A stretch of 9,181 bases of DNA from Alphaproteobacteria bacterium (GCA_023136145.1 JAGLRU010000445.1:1-9181); one strand, 5' to 3'; shown: positions 1-6,238, numbered from the stretch's first letter. Program-made: numbers and translations. Notes: a model not told the origin generated them from the letters alone.

Positions 1-353
1 GTCATGCCGTTGTTATCGTTGTAGTGGGCGACAAGAATATCGCTTTGAAGCTGGATTGATCCTTGAGTTGCAATAACCTTCTCGCGAGCAACGTAGGTTT
101 TTGCCTTGCGGTTCCACTCAAGGGATTTGGCGGCGGTTATTTCGATGGGCTGGGAAGAGGGTACGGGAGAAGAATAGGATGGGACGCTCAGAAACAATGA
201 AATAGCTACAAAAAGTATTGTCACCCCTGACTTGTTCAGGGGTCTAAAAGCGTGTTCGCGCGTCTTGTGAATCATATGACGGCCAGACGGCCTTTTGGAT
301 GCCCGAATAAATTGGGCATGACAATGGGAAACCTTCTGTACAAAAAAACTCAT
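1..353 (-). CDS. lptA: LptA, periplasmic LPS transport protein (partial, 3' end outside window)
   Basis: This is the first 117 codons of an OstA/LptA-type protein that continues beyond position 1. LptA is the periplasmic bridge that carries LPS from LptC to LptD. The chosen start is the ATG at 353-351, which shares one base with the lptC stop (TGATG junction) and has AAGGA nine bases upstream. The translation opens MSFFVQKV, continues through about 35 basic residues (roughly 11-45) encoded by a dispersed repeat, then a hydrophobic signal-peptide core (ILFVAISLFL, about 46-56) and a small-residue cleavage zone (SVPSYSS). The mature part shows the family pattern: IEITA, SLEW, YVAREKVIATQG and SDILVAHY. 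Later in-frame starts, ATG at 275 and GTG at 224, would remove part or nearly all of the repeat-encoded segment and remain possible. The family call is strong; the exact start is less certain. Confidence 0.85.
   Translation of the reverse strand, partial: MSFFVQKVSHCHAQFIRASKRPSGRHMIHKTREHAFRPLNKSGVTILFVAISLFLSVPSYSSPVPSSQPIEITAAKSLEWNRKAKTYVAREKVIATQGSIQLQSDILVAHYNDNNGM
220..322 (-). repeat. Dispersed palindromic repeat, copy A, inside the lptA 5' coding region
   Basis: A ~103-base element bounded by GTCA and TGAC; the inverted ends can be extended to ATTGTCA and TGACAAT (217-325). It matches the copy at 2126-2237 along both ends: the CTTGTTCAGGGGTC block, the AAAAGCG block, CGCGCGTCTT, and the terminal GGATGCCC...GGGCATGAC hairpin. 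Only the middle differs, being 9 bases shorter here. Each end can fold: CCCCTGA with TCAGGGG, and TGCCC with GGGCA. Read on the minus strand it contains no stop codon in the lptA frame and encodes about residues 11-45 of the LptA precursor. That it was inserted is inferred from the repeat nature, not shown directly. Confidence 0.85.
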
Positions 354-1000
354 CAGCCACGTTCCTTCGGTGAGGACAGCCTGAAAATCGTCAGCGTGGC
401 AGGGCCGCCGAATACGATCAAGTCTCCATGATCTTTTACAGACAGATTCTGAGCTGACACGGAACCCATCGGTCCTTGCGCTGTTATCGGTAGAGAAGTT
501 ACAGCATCTTTTCGTTTCAGATCGATCTGAATATCTTGAAGGTGTATTTCATAGCCACTGTCATGGAAAACAGTGACATCATCCTTCAGATATAAAAGTT
601 CTGTTTTGCGGTCGAGCGATCCTGATACGGCTTTGACCGCGATCCATGTTTTATCCTGTAACGTAATATCAGCAAGAGGGTTTTCAAATATGACAGCATC
701 GGGAGAATTTACATCGCGGACTGCATTATCAGCCGTGACGGTATAAGGGCGGTTTTGGTCATCCACCCCTTCATACATGGCTTGCACCAACTCTATCTGT
801 CCGGGTGTTGTTTTTTCCTCTTTTGGAAGAGATGATAAAATTTGTTGCTGCGGGGTTTCGTTAATCCGTGCAATAAGGATGCCAATAACGGCCAGAGCCG
901 CCAGAGGCAGAACAAACTTCAGAATACGGACAAAATAAGAATACCCACGACCAAGAGCACTTAAACGTCGTGGTGCATAAGCATCGGAGTGGTGAGTCAT
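353..1000 (-). CDS. lptC: LptC, inner-membrane LPS export subunit
   Basis: A 215-residue protein of the LptC/YrbK type. It is anchored in the inner membrane, receives LPS from the LptB2FG transporter and passes it to LptA. The N-terminus is short and basic, with one membrane segment at about residues 26-45 (LKFVLPLAALAVIGILIA core). A periplasmic beta-rich domain follows, with characteristic phrases such as YTVTADNAV, IFENPLADI and LDRKTELLYL. The ATG at 1000-998 is chosen because it makes an ATGA overlap with the kdsD stop, implying translational coupling; the ATG at 1021 would add MPSGWVF and has no better ribosome binding site. Its stop overlaps the lptA start. Size and position between kdsD and lptA fit the alphaproteobacterial LPS-export cluster, so confidence is high although LptC sequences are poorly conserved. 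Confidence 0.9.
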   Translation of the reverse strand: MTHHSDAYAPRRLSALGRGYSYFVRILKFVLPLAALAVIGILIARINETPQQQILSSLPKEEKTTPGQIELVQAMYEGVDDQNRPYTVTADNAVRDVNSPDAVIFENPLADITLQDKTWIAVKAVSGSLDRKTELLYLKDDVTVFHDSGYEIHLQDIQIDLKRKDAVTSLPITAQGPMGSVSAQNLSVKDHGDLIVFGGPATLTIFRLSSPKERG

Positions 1001-2013
1001 GAAAACCCAGCCCGAAGGCAATCATGGATATGTAGTAATCCAACGGGTCTTCCATCCTCGTCCACCACCAGCAAACAGGTGATTTTGCGAAATGCGTTTT
1101 TCAGGTCGTTCATAATCGCCATCGCTTCGGCGACTAGTGCATCGGGAGAAACCGTTTGGGGGCAGGAAGACATGATGTCTTTGGCAGTTTTGGTCAGTAT
1201 ATCGGAGCATAGCTTCCGGCGAATATCTCCATCGGTGATAATCCCTGTTAGAATTCCTTTTTCGTTTACCAGACCGATGCAGCCAAACCCTTTTTCGGTG
1301 ATAATTCCGATGGTTTCTGTTACAGAAACATTCTCGGAGATGACCGGAAGCCGTTCGTCTTTGTGCATGATCTCGGAGACTTTCATCAGTTCTTGACCAA
1401 GATTGCCACCCGGGTGATAGACTTTGAAATCCTTCGCGGTAAATCCCTTTTTCTCCAGCATCGCAACTGCCAATGCGTCACCAAGTGCAAGAGTAAGCGT
1501 GGTTGAGGTAGTTGGGGCAAGCCCGTTTGGGCAAGCTTCTGGACATGGCGGCAACATCAACACAATATCTGCGCGTTTTGCTAGCGTGGAATTGGGTCGG
1601 CTTGTGATGCCTATCAGCGGAATGGCGAAACGGCGCGTGTATTCGATCAGATCGTTAAGCTCCCGTGCTTCGCCTGAATTGGAGATTGCAAGGACGACGT
1701 CTCCACGGACGATCATTCCCATGTCGCCATGACTCGCTTCAGCCGGATGCACAAAGAAGGAAGGTGTTCCGGTCGAAGCGAAGGTTGCGGCGATTTTTCC
1801 GCCGACATGACCGCTTTTGCCCATGCCCGTCACGATAACGCGCCCTTCGGCAAAAGAAATCATTTCAATGGCTTGTAAAAAGCTGTCGTCCAGAAAACAC
1901 GAAAGCTCCAGAATAGCCTTTGCCTCCGTCTCCAGTACTCGGACTGCAACGGCAAGATCATTTGAGGAAAGTTCCGGCTTCTGATCGGCTGCGGAAAGTT
2001 TAACGACTGTCAT
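997..2013 (-). CDS. kdsD: Arabinose-5-phosphate isomerase (KdsD family)
   Basis: A 338-residue sugar-phosphate isomerase that interconverts ribulose 5-phosphate and arabinose 5-phosphate, the first step toward Kdo for the LPS inner core. The SIS domain covers roughly residues 45-185, with VTGMGKSGHVGGKIAATFAS, FFVHPAEASHGDMGM, SNSGEARE and CPNGLAPTTSTT. Two CBS domains follow (about 212-268 and 278-335), ending HIHDCLRAG. K66, E118, E159 and H200 appear to match the catalytic K59, E111, E152 and H193 proposed for the E. coli enzyme, aligned by eye. AGGGTGA lies just upstream of the ATG at 2013, supporting the start. The stop overlaps the lptC start by four bases. The length is normal for KdsD with a complete CBS pair. 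GutQ-type paralogues share the fold, but the LPS neighbours favour kdsD. Confidence 0.96.
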   Translation of the reverse strand: MTVVKLSAADQKPELSSNDLAVAVRVLETEAKAILELSCFLDDSFLQAIEMISFAEGRVIVTGMGKSGHVGGKIAATFASTGTPSFFVHPAEASHGDMGMIVRGDVVLAISNSGEARELNDLIEYTRRFAIPLIGITSRPNSTLAKRADIVLMLPPCPEACPNGLAPTTSTTLTLALGDALAVAMLEKKGFTAKDFKVYHPGGNLGQELMKVSEIMHKDERLPVISENVSVTETIGIITEKGFGCIGLVNEKGILTGIITDGDIRRKLCSDILTKTAKDIMSSCPQTVSPDALVAEAMAIMNDLKNAFRKITCLLVVDEDGRPVGLLHIHDCLRAGFS

Positions 2014-2125
2014 AGCTCACCCTTTTTCTATTGTATTGTTGGTTCTCTGTTCATTTATAAAATGTTATCCTATCATAATACCATCGGTCATAGTTTTTGA
2101 CCTGTGGAATTTTTTAAAAATTCCC

Positions 2126-2237
2126 GTCACCCCCGCCTTGTTCAGGGGTCCAAAAGCGCGTCCGCGCGTCTTATGATGAAAAGAGTCATAGTGACAGTTT
2201 GACAGCCAACCGGATGCCCGCGTAAAACGGGCATGAC
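2126..2237 (-). repeat. Dispersed palindromic repeat, copy B
   Basis: A 112-base element with GTCAC/GCATGAC ends, matching the lptA copy at 220-322 along most of its length. One end carries CCCCGCC...AGGGG. The other carries a clean 7-base-pair hairpin, ATGCCCG/CGGGCAT (2214-2220 with 2228-2234). On the minus strand the frame equivalent to the lptA frame is open throughout and gives a related peptide: both copies contain HA-F-RAS and HKTR--AF-PLNK-GVT. The orientation given is the one that matches the lptA coding strand. Confidence 0.85.
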
Positions 2238-2283
2238 GAAGTGTTTTAAACAACTCCCCGCGAGGTTTTGGAAGAAAGCCTTT

Positions 2284-2368
2284 AAGGAACCGTAGATAAA
2301 CAGAGATAAACGCAGATTTAGAATGTGGTAAAAATCCGCGTTTATTTGCGTCCATCTGTGGTTTTTCC
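2284..2368. repeat. Imperfect inverted repeat of the CCACAGATG...CATCTGTGG type
   Basis: Two 30-base arms, 2290-2319 and 2332-2361, are inverted copies of each other with 22 of 30 positions matching and a 12-base loop. The flanks extend the symmetry (AAGGAACC and GGTTTTTCC). The GATAAACGCAGATTT and CCATCTGTGG wording is typical of a short repeat seen in many unrelated bacterial genomes, usually intergenic. It is a different family from the GTCA...TGAC elements in this window. Function is unknown; the transcript could form a long imperfect hairpin. Confidence 0.7.
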
Positions 2369-2420
2369 TCCCTGATTTTACAAAACTTTTTGAGACAGAC
2401 ACTTGAGCAAGAGATCTACC

Positions 2421-2435
2421 TCGATAACTTATCGA
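2421..2435. promoter_or_regulatory. 15-base perfect palindrome, possible operator
   Basis: TCGATAA-C-TTATCGA is a perfect 7+1+7 inverted repeat 61 bases beyond the rnd stop. It is operator-like in shape, but no promoter could be tied to it, no second copy is present in the window, and a chance palindrome in AT-rich sequence is quite possible. Confidence 0.2.
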
Positions 2436-2495
2436 ATTCTTATGCTTATGTCAATTTGCAAACAAAAATAATGCAATTATGTATTATGGCAACGA

Positions 2496-3107
2496 TCAGT
2501 GCGCAAAAATATCTTCATCGCTCCAGCCGGCAACATCTAACAGAGAACGGGAAGGAAGAAAATTAAAGCAAGACTGCGCCAGTTCCATACGTCCTTCACG
2601 AATTAATGCGGAGTCGAGCGCATCTTTAAGCTGGTGCAGATACAAAACATCTGATGCGGCATATTTGATCTGTTTCTCCGTCAGAGTGGAAGCACCCCAA
2701 TCGCTCGTTTGCTGCTGCTTACTAATTTCTATATTTAACATCTCGTTGCACAGAGTTTTAAGTGAATGATGCTGAGTAAAAGTGCGTGCTAAACGTGAAG
2801 CAATTTTTGTACAGTATACAGGAGTAGTCAACACGTTTAGATACATCCAAAGTGCGGCAACGTCAAAACGTGCGAAATGAAACAGCTTGACGACATTTTG
2901 ATCAGCTAGCATCTTTTTCAAATTAGGAGCGGAGTATTCATTCGCTACGAACTGGACGAGATGAGCGTTGCCATCGCCGGACGAAAGCTGAACTAGACAA
3001 AGCCGATCCCTAACGGGTTTTAATCCCATTGTCTCTGTATCAATAGCAACGCAGGAACCAAAATCGATGGAAGAAGGGATGTCGCCTTTATATAATGTGA
3101 CTGTCAT
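2496..3107 (-). CDS. rnd: Ribonuclease D-like 3'-5' exonuclease (single-domain form)
   Basis: A 203-residue DEDDy-family exonuclease, expected to trim 3' ends of structured RNAs such as tRNA precursors. The three Exo motifs are present: IDTETMGL (D23, E25), FHFARFD (D82) and YAASDVLYL (Y149, D153), so the metal-binding and tyrosine residues are intact. It lacks the C-terminal HRDC domains of E. coli RNase D, as is usual for the ~200-residue alphaproteobacterial form, and ends in the typical WSDEDIFAH. The start at 3107 gives a normal N-terminus, but no clear Shine-Dalgarno sequence precedes it. An upstream ATG at 3115 opens a three-codon frame whose stop overlaps the rnd start (ATGA). The gene begins 21 bases after the 3' end of tRNA-Leu on the same strand, so co-transcription is likely. 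Confidence 0.93.
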   Translation of the reverse strand: MTVTLYKGDIPSSIDFGSCVAIDTETMGLKPVRDRLCLVQLSSGDGNAHLVQFVANEYSAPNLKKMLADQNVVKLFHFARFDVAALWMYLNVLTTPVYCTKIASRLARTFTQHHSLKTLCNEMLNIEISKQQQTSDWGASTLTEKQIKYAASDVLYLHQLKDALDSALIREGRMELAQSCFNFLPSRSLLDVAGWSDEDIFAH

Positions 3108-3128
3108 AAAATCATACCAGAAAATAAA

Positions 3129-3213
3129 TGGTGCCCAAAATAAGACTCGAACTTACACGGGTTGCCCCACAGGTACCTGAAACCTGCGCGTCTACCAATT
3201 CCGCCATTTGGGC
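3129..3213 (-). tRNA. tRNA-Leu (anticodon CAG)
   Basis: An 85-base class II tRNA on the minus strand with encoded CCA. The acceptor stem GCCCAAA (3213-3207) pairs perfectly with TTTGGGC (3139-3133), followed by discriminator A and CCA. The D arm is GGCGGAATTGGTAGACGC. The anticodon stem CAGGT/ACCTG encloses loop TTCAGGT, with anticodon CAG at 3179-3177. A long variable arm (GGGGCAACCC) and the T loop TTCGAGT complete the leucine-type structure. It reads CUG codons. Confidence 0.97.
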
Positions 3214-3232
3214 ACGGGTTTGGTGAAATAAG

Positions 3233-3261
3233 TTTTAAAACAAAACATCCCTTGTTGTCAA
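3233..3261 (-). promoter_or_regulatory. Probable promoter of tRNA-Leu / rnd
   Basis: On the minus strand, TTGACA (3261-3256) is followed after 17 bases by TTAAAA (3238-3233). The -35 is perfect and the -10 is poor (3 of 6). The predicted transcription start is roughly a dozen bases before the tRNA 5' end, much as at the tRNA-Met promoter in this window. Confidence 0.5.
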
Positions 3262-3324
3262 ATTGTATATACGGAATAAGGAAACTGCGATTTCTATTGG
3301 TCATTTGTGTAGTTTTTCCTACAG

Positions 3325-3330
3325 TATACT
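3325..3330 (+). promoter_or_regulatory. Possible -10 element before the receiver/GGDEF-like gene
   Basis: TATACT sits 21 bases before the start codon at 3352, but no convincing -35 lies at the right distance. A GGAAAGG Shine-Dalgarno-like stretch (about 3338-3344) lies between it and the ATG and supports that start. The promoter call is weak. Confidence 0.3.
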
Positions 3331-3351
3331 AGAGGTTGGAAAGGTTAAAAA

Positions 3352-4203
3352 ATGGAAATTCTGGTTATAGATCGCGAATCCCTGACGAATCAGCTCATTA
3401 CATCAAAGCTGGTGGCTAAGGGGCATACTGTGGTTGTGGAGCCTAACAAGAACGAAGCCTTTGAAAAAATCAGTGAGGGCGCGTTTGATTGCGTCCTTGT
3501 GGATCCATACCCATTAAGCGAGGCACGTCCTGTTATTGTCGGTATTTGGAAGAACCTCCAGTCAATGGTCAAACCATATCTAATGTTGCTTTCAAAAACA
3601 GCCACTCGGGAAGAAGCTATTATAGCCGGCACCAACGATGTGCTGAACAAACCTTTCAGCAGCGTGGATATTGACACCAAGATTGGCAACGCTGAAAGGT
3701 TGATGGAGATTAGCCGTTTTCTGATAGAGGAAGATCCCGTGCCATCCACAGGTGGATTGATAAACAAATCGGCATTCAATCAGCTTTACTTGTCAGCCAT
3801 CGACCGAGCGTTTCGCTACGGGGAACGCAGCTTAATCGTGTTTATCAATATGATGAATTACGACGAGATCATCGCAACGGCTGGAAAGCAAGCAACCGAA
3901 GAAACGATTTTAAAGCTAATGGAAAAAATGAGCTTTATGCGTCGTCAGTCAGATGTAATTGGTCGGCTTGGTTCCCATGATTTCGGCATCTTGCTGCAAC
4001 GTCCGCAATACGAAACAGAACCAATGGATGCTATCAACCGTTTTTCGGAGACGTTAGATAAATTCTACAAAGATTTTGAAAATAAAGAGATAGCTCCCAA
4101 AATGCAGCTAAGTCTGGTAGAACTACCGCAGGGTGCACTGCACGAAGAACAACTCGTGCCACTGGTTCGAATTGATGAGGAGACCGCAAGCGGTCAAATA
4201 TAA
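3352..4203 (+). CDS. Response-regulator receiver protein with degenerate GGDEF-like domain
   Basis: A 283-residue cytoplasmic signalling protein. Residues 1-115 look like a CheY-type receiver: IDRES with D7, the phospho-acceptor candidate D51 in LVDPYP, S81 and the conserved lysine K100 in NKPF. The second acidic residue usually next to D7 is R8. From about residue 133 the layout matches a diguanylate cyclase domain: GLINKSAF corresponds to the usual G-L-N-R-F start, and RLGSHDFGILL (205-215) occupies the GGDEF position. With SHDF in place of GGDEF the catalytic signature is lost, so cyclic-di-GMP synthesis is unlikely; a binding or scaffolding role is inferred. No output DNA-binding domain is seen. 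pmbA starts 20 bases downstream on the same strand, so an operon is probable. No histidine kinase is nearby. Confidence 0.8.
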   Translation: MEILVIDRESLTNQLITSKLVAKGHTVVVEPNKNEAFEKISEGAFDCVLVDPYPLSEARPVIVGIWKNLQSMVKPYLMLLSKTATREEAIIAGTNDVLNKPFSSVDIDTKIGNAERLMEISRFLIEEDPVPSTGGLINKSAFNQLYLSAIDRAFRYGERSLIVFINMMNYDEIIATAGKQATEETILKLMEKMSFMRRQSDVIGRLGSHDFGILLQRPQYETEPMDAINRFSETLDKFYKDFENKEIAPKMQLSLVELPQGALHEEQLVPLVRIDEETASGQI

Positions 4204-4223
4204 AAAATAAAAGAAAGAACGCC

Positions 4224-5573
4224 ATGCAAGACTCTCGAAAAGACGAAACGCTTATGCTTTTGCAAGACCTCCTGAAAAATGCCAAAGGATTCGGGGCAAC
4301 GAGTGCTGATGTAGTTCTGTCGGATTCGTCTTCTGTAACTGTCAATCGTCGTTTGGGCAAACCGGAATCGATTCACCGCTCCGAAGAGGCGGATATCGGT
4401 CTTCGCGTTTTCGTAGGAAAGAGAAACGCGATTGTTTCTTCCTCCGATCGTACGCCGGAAGCTTTAACACAGATGGCGGAACGTGCTGTCGCTATGGCAC
4501 AAAACGTGCCAGAGGATATACATGCTGGAATCGCAGATTCTTCCGACATCGCCACCATTTTTCCGGATTTGGATTTATATGATCCGGCGGAACCATCCGT
4601 GGAAGAAATGAACTCTTATGCTGACCGAGCTGAACAAGCGGCACGCAGTGTCAGTGGCATAACCAATTCCGATGGTGCTGAATTCGGGTGTGGCAATGAT
4701 ACCGTTTACTATGTGGCAAGTAATGGATTTGTTGGCAGCTACTCTTCTTCCGGTTTTAGCATTTCCGTTGCAGTCATTGCGGGGAAAGACACTGGTATGG
4801 AGGAAGATTACGATTTCGATACCGCAGCTTTCCTCTCCGATCTTGAGGAACCAGAAGAAATTGGCAAAAGGGCGGGAGAACGCGCAGTTAGTGCTCTACA
4901 TCCCCGGAAGGGAGCGACTGGGCGCGTGCCTGTTGTATTCGACAACCGGATTTCCGGTGGATTGATTGGTTCTTTAGCAGGAGCAATCTCAGGCATGGCA
5001 GTTGCGCGCGGTACAACACTTTTAAAGGACAAAATGGGACAGCAGGTTTTCTCCTCTGGCATTACAATTATTGACGATCCTTTCCTGAAGCGGGGCAATC
5101 GGTCGCATCCGTTCGACGGGGAAGGAATCGCACCGAAAAAACGTTCCATTATCGACAAAGGCATACTAACAGGATGGCTGCTAGATTTAAGCTCTGCACG
5201 ACAACTTGGTTTGAAGACTACCGGAAATGCAGCACGGGGTTCTGGTTCTCCACCATCACCGAAACCGGCAAATTTTTATATGCAGCCGGGATGTGTCACA
5301 ATAGATGAACTTATCAAGGAGATAGATGAGGGATTCTATGTGACTCAGATGATGGGAAGCGGCGGTAATGTTGTCACCGGAGATTATAGTCGTGGTGCAA
5401 AAGGATTCTGGATCGAACGTGGACAGATCACCTATCCCGTTAGTGAAATGACCATCGCCGGTAATCTCAAAGATATGTGGAAAAATTGCCTTCCGGCTAA
5501 CGACCTGAAGCTCAAATATGGCATCGATGTACCGACAATCAGGATAGACGGTATGATGGTAGCGGGAACTTGA
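4224..5573 (+). CDS. pmbA: PmbA/TldE, TldD-PmbA metalloprotease subunit
   Basis: A 449-residue protein, almost exactly the length of E. coli PmbA (TldE). In E. coli it pairs with TldD to form a cytoplasmic protease that matures or degrades peptides such as microcin B17 and CcdA. The C-terminal family signature is clear at residues 380-415: GGNVVTGDYSRGAKGFWIERG followed by TYPVSEMTIAGNL. An upstream GSGSPPSPKPANFYMQPG segment also fits. The HExxxH zinc motif of TldD is absent, as expected for the PmbA/TldE partner. The ATG at 4224 is used because it restores full length; a later ATG at 4254 is possible. No tldD gene lies in this window. It probably shares a transcript with the receiver/GGDEF-like gene upstream and converges on the hypothetical gene whose stop lies 26 bases away. 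Confidence 0.95.
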   Translation: MQDSRKDETLMLLQDLLKNAKGFGATSADVVLSDSSSVTVNRRLGKPESIHRSEEADIGLRVFVGKRNAIVSSSDRTPEALTQMAERAVAMAQNVPEDIHAGIADSSDIATIFPDLDLYDPAEPSVEEMNSYADRAEQAARSVSGITNSDGAEFGCGNDTVYYVASNGFVGSYSSSGFSISVAVIAGKDTGMEEDYDFDTAAFLSDLEEPEEIGKRAGERAVSALHPRKGATGRVPVVFDNRISGGLIGSLAGAISGMAVARGTTLLKDKMGQQVFSSGITIIDDPFLKRGNRSHPFDGEGIAPKKRSIIDKGILTGWLLDLSSARQLGLKTTGNAARGSGSPPSPKPANFYMQPGCVTIDELIKEIDEGFYVTQMMGSGGNVVTGDYSRGAKGFWIERGQITYPVSEMTIAGNLKDMWKNCLPANDLKLKYGIDVPTIRIDGMMVAGT

Positions 5574-5599
5574 GAATTGCTTTGCGTGGTGAGGACTTT

Positions 5600-6079
5600 T
5601 TAAACCTTGTCTTCACTTATAGTTATAGAACTTTCATCTGAGAGGCATTTCTGAAAGCAATTTTTGTTATCATTGGCTTGCGGTTTTTTGACAGTGTAGT
5701 TGAGAGCAAATGAAGGCAATTTTTCTTTTACCATTGTCATGATATCATCAACGTCTAGCTTGCCTTCATTATCAATGGCTCTATTTAGATCGTCTGGAGA
5801 TACAAGCATTAATTGAGTGGCGCGGAGACACGCTACAGTTCTGGTCAGGTCTCCACCGCAAATTTCATTGTGAAGCTGCTCAATTCTAGAACCGTAAATA
5901 CCACAGCTATCTAAATCGTAAAGGGACCCAAACCCACCCAAAGCATTACTGCTTGGATCAATTTTTTTAGATTCTCTCAAAAGATCCATGACAATAAGCA
6001 TAGCTTCCGGCTTGTTTTCCGAGAGAATTTGAATCATGTTCATCGCAGATGTGTTGTGGGTGATTCTTTCCTTTTCCAT
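5600..6079 (-). CDS. Hypothetical 159-residue protein
   Basis: I do not recognise this protein with confidence. The start at 6079 is preferred over the longer frame from 6157 because GGGGGTAGAG lies just upstream of the ATG and a promoter-like TTGACT-17-CATACT falls inside the longer version. It is soluble-looking, with no signal peptide or membrane segment. The core is SENKPEAMLIVMDLLRES, a glycine-rich NALGGFGSLYDLDSCGIYGSRI stretch (46-66), NEICGGDLTRTVACLRATQL (71-90) and DDLNRAIDNEGKLDVDDIM (96-114). The tail after residue 125 is polar and low in order. The IYGSRI...CGGDL...LRA-QL pattern reminds me of small proteins encoded in phage or plasmid contexts, but that is an impression only. 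Four cysteines (59, 74, 84 and 142 or nearby) are notable for a small cytoplasmic protein. It is a single-gene unit convergent with pmbA. Confidence 0.65.
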   Translation of the reverse strand: MEKERITHNTSAMNMIQILSENKPEAMLIVMDLLRESKKIDPSSNALGGFGSLYDLDSCGIYGSRIEQLHNEICGGDLTRTVACLRATQLMLVSPDDLNRAIDNEGKLDVDDIMTMVKEKLPSFALNYTVKKPQANDNKNCFQKCLSDESSITISEDKV

Positions 6080-6118
6080 ATCTCTACCCCCAGTAATCAT
6101 TGTTAAAGTACCACGGCA

Positions 6119-6147
6119 AGTATGAGGCATTTGTATCATAAAGTCAA
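6119..6147 (-). promoter_or_regulatory. Probable sigma-70-type promoter of the hypothetical gene
   Basis: On the minus strand TTGACT (6147-6142) and CATACT (6124-6119) are separated by 17 bases. The predicted leader to the ATG at 6079 is about 30-35 bases and contains the purine-rich GGGGGTAGAG. The agreement of promoter, ribosome site and start supports the 159-residue form. Confidence 0.5.
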
Positions 6148-6238
6148 ATAAAACCAATAAAATGTACGAAAATTATTCAAAAATGTAATTTTGGTAGAGT
6201 ATTATTCTATAGCTGAATCTAAAATTACTTGTACAATT

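Larger units (their letters stand above)
2014..2495. other. 482-base gap between kdsD and rnd, mostly dispersed repeats
   Basis: No convincing gene lies here. Stop-free frames in the stretch (for example minus strand 2065-2355) run through two unrelated repeat elements at 2126-2237 and 2284-2368 and look like repeat by-products. The 2014-2125 part is the kdsD leader; no strong -35/-10 pair was found. The 2369-2495 part is AT-rich and carries a 15-base palindrome at 2421-2435. rnd and kdsD are commonly neighbours in alphaproteobacteria, so the gap looks expanded by repeat insertion. Confidence 0.7.

Noticed and set aside
217..325. Repeat cluster considered as CRISPR or integron-like array
   Set aside because: Copies are isolated, hundreds to thousands of bases apart, and palindromic, with no regular spacers and no cas or integrase genes.
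1001..1021. Upstream ATG at 1021 as the lptC start
   Set aside because: It lies deep inside kdsD without a better ribosome site; the ATG at 1000, forming an ATGA overlap with the kdsD stop, is the more natural coupled start.
2065..2355. 96-residue open frame on the minus strand between rnd and kdsD
   Set aside because: It runs entirely across two dispersed repeats and unique leader sequence, has no convincing ribosome site and encodes no recognisable domain; it reflects the open frame of the repeat.
2464..2490. AT-only stem with a T-rich tail after rnd, as a possible terminator
   Set aside because: The stem is about five A-T pairs and would be unstable; not enough to call an intrinsic terminator.
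5589..5616. Hairpin GTGAGGAC/GTCTTCAC between the convergent pmbA and hypothetical genes
   Set aside because: The stem is 8 pairs with one mismatch or G-U pair and a 12-base loop, without a proper T-run for either gene, and it overlaps the hypothetical gene's stop; too weak to call a terminator.
6080..6157. 26-residue N-terminal extension of the hypothetical gene from the ATG at 6157
   Set aside because: The extension overlaps a promoter-like TTGACT-17-CATACT, and the ATG at 6079 has a better purine-rich ribosome site.
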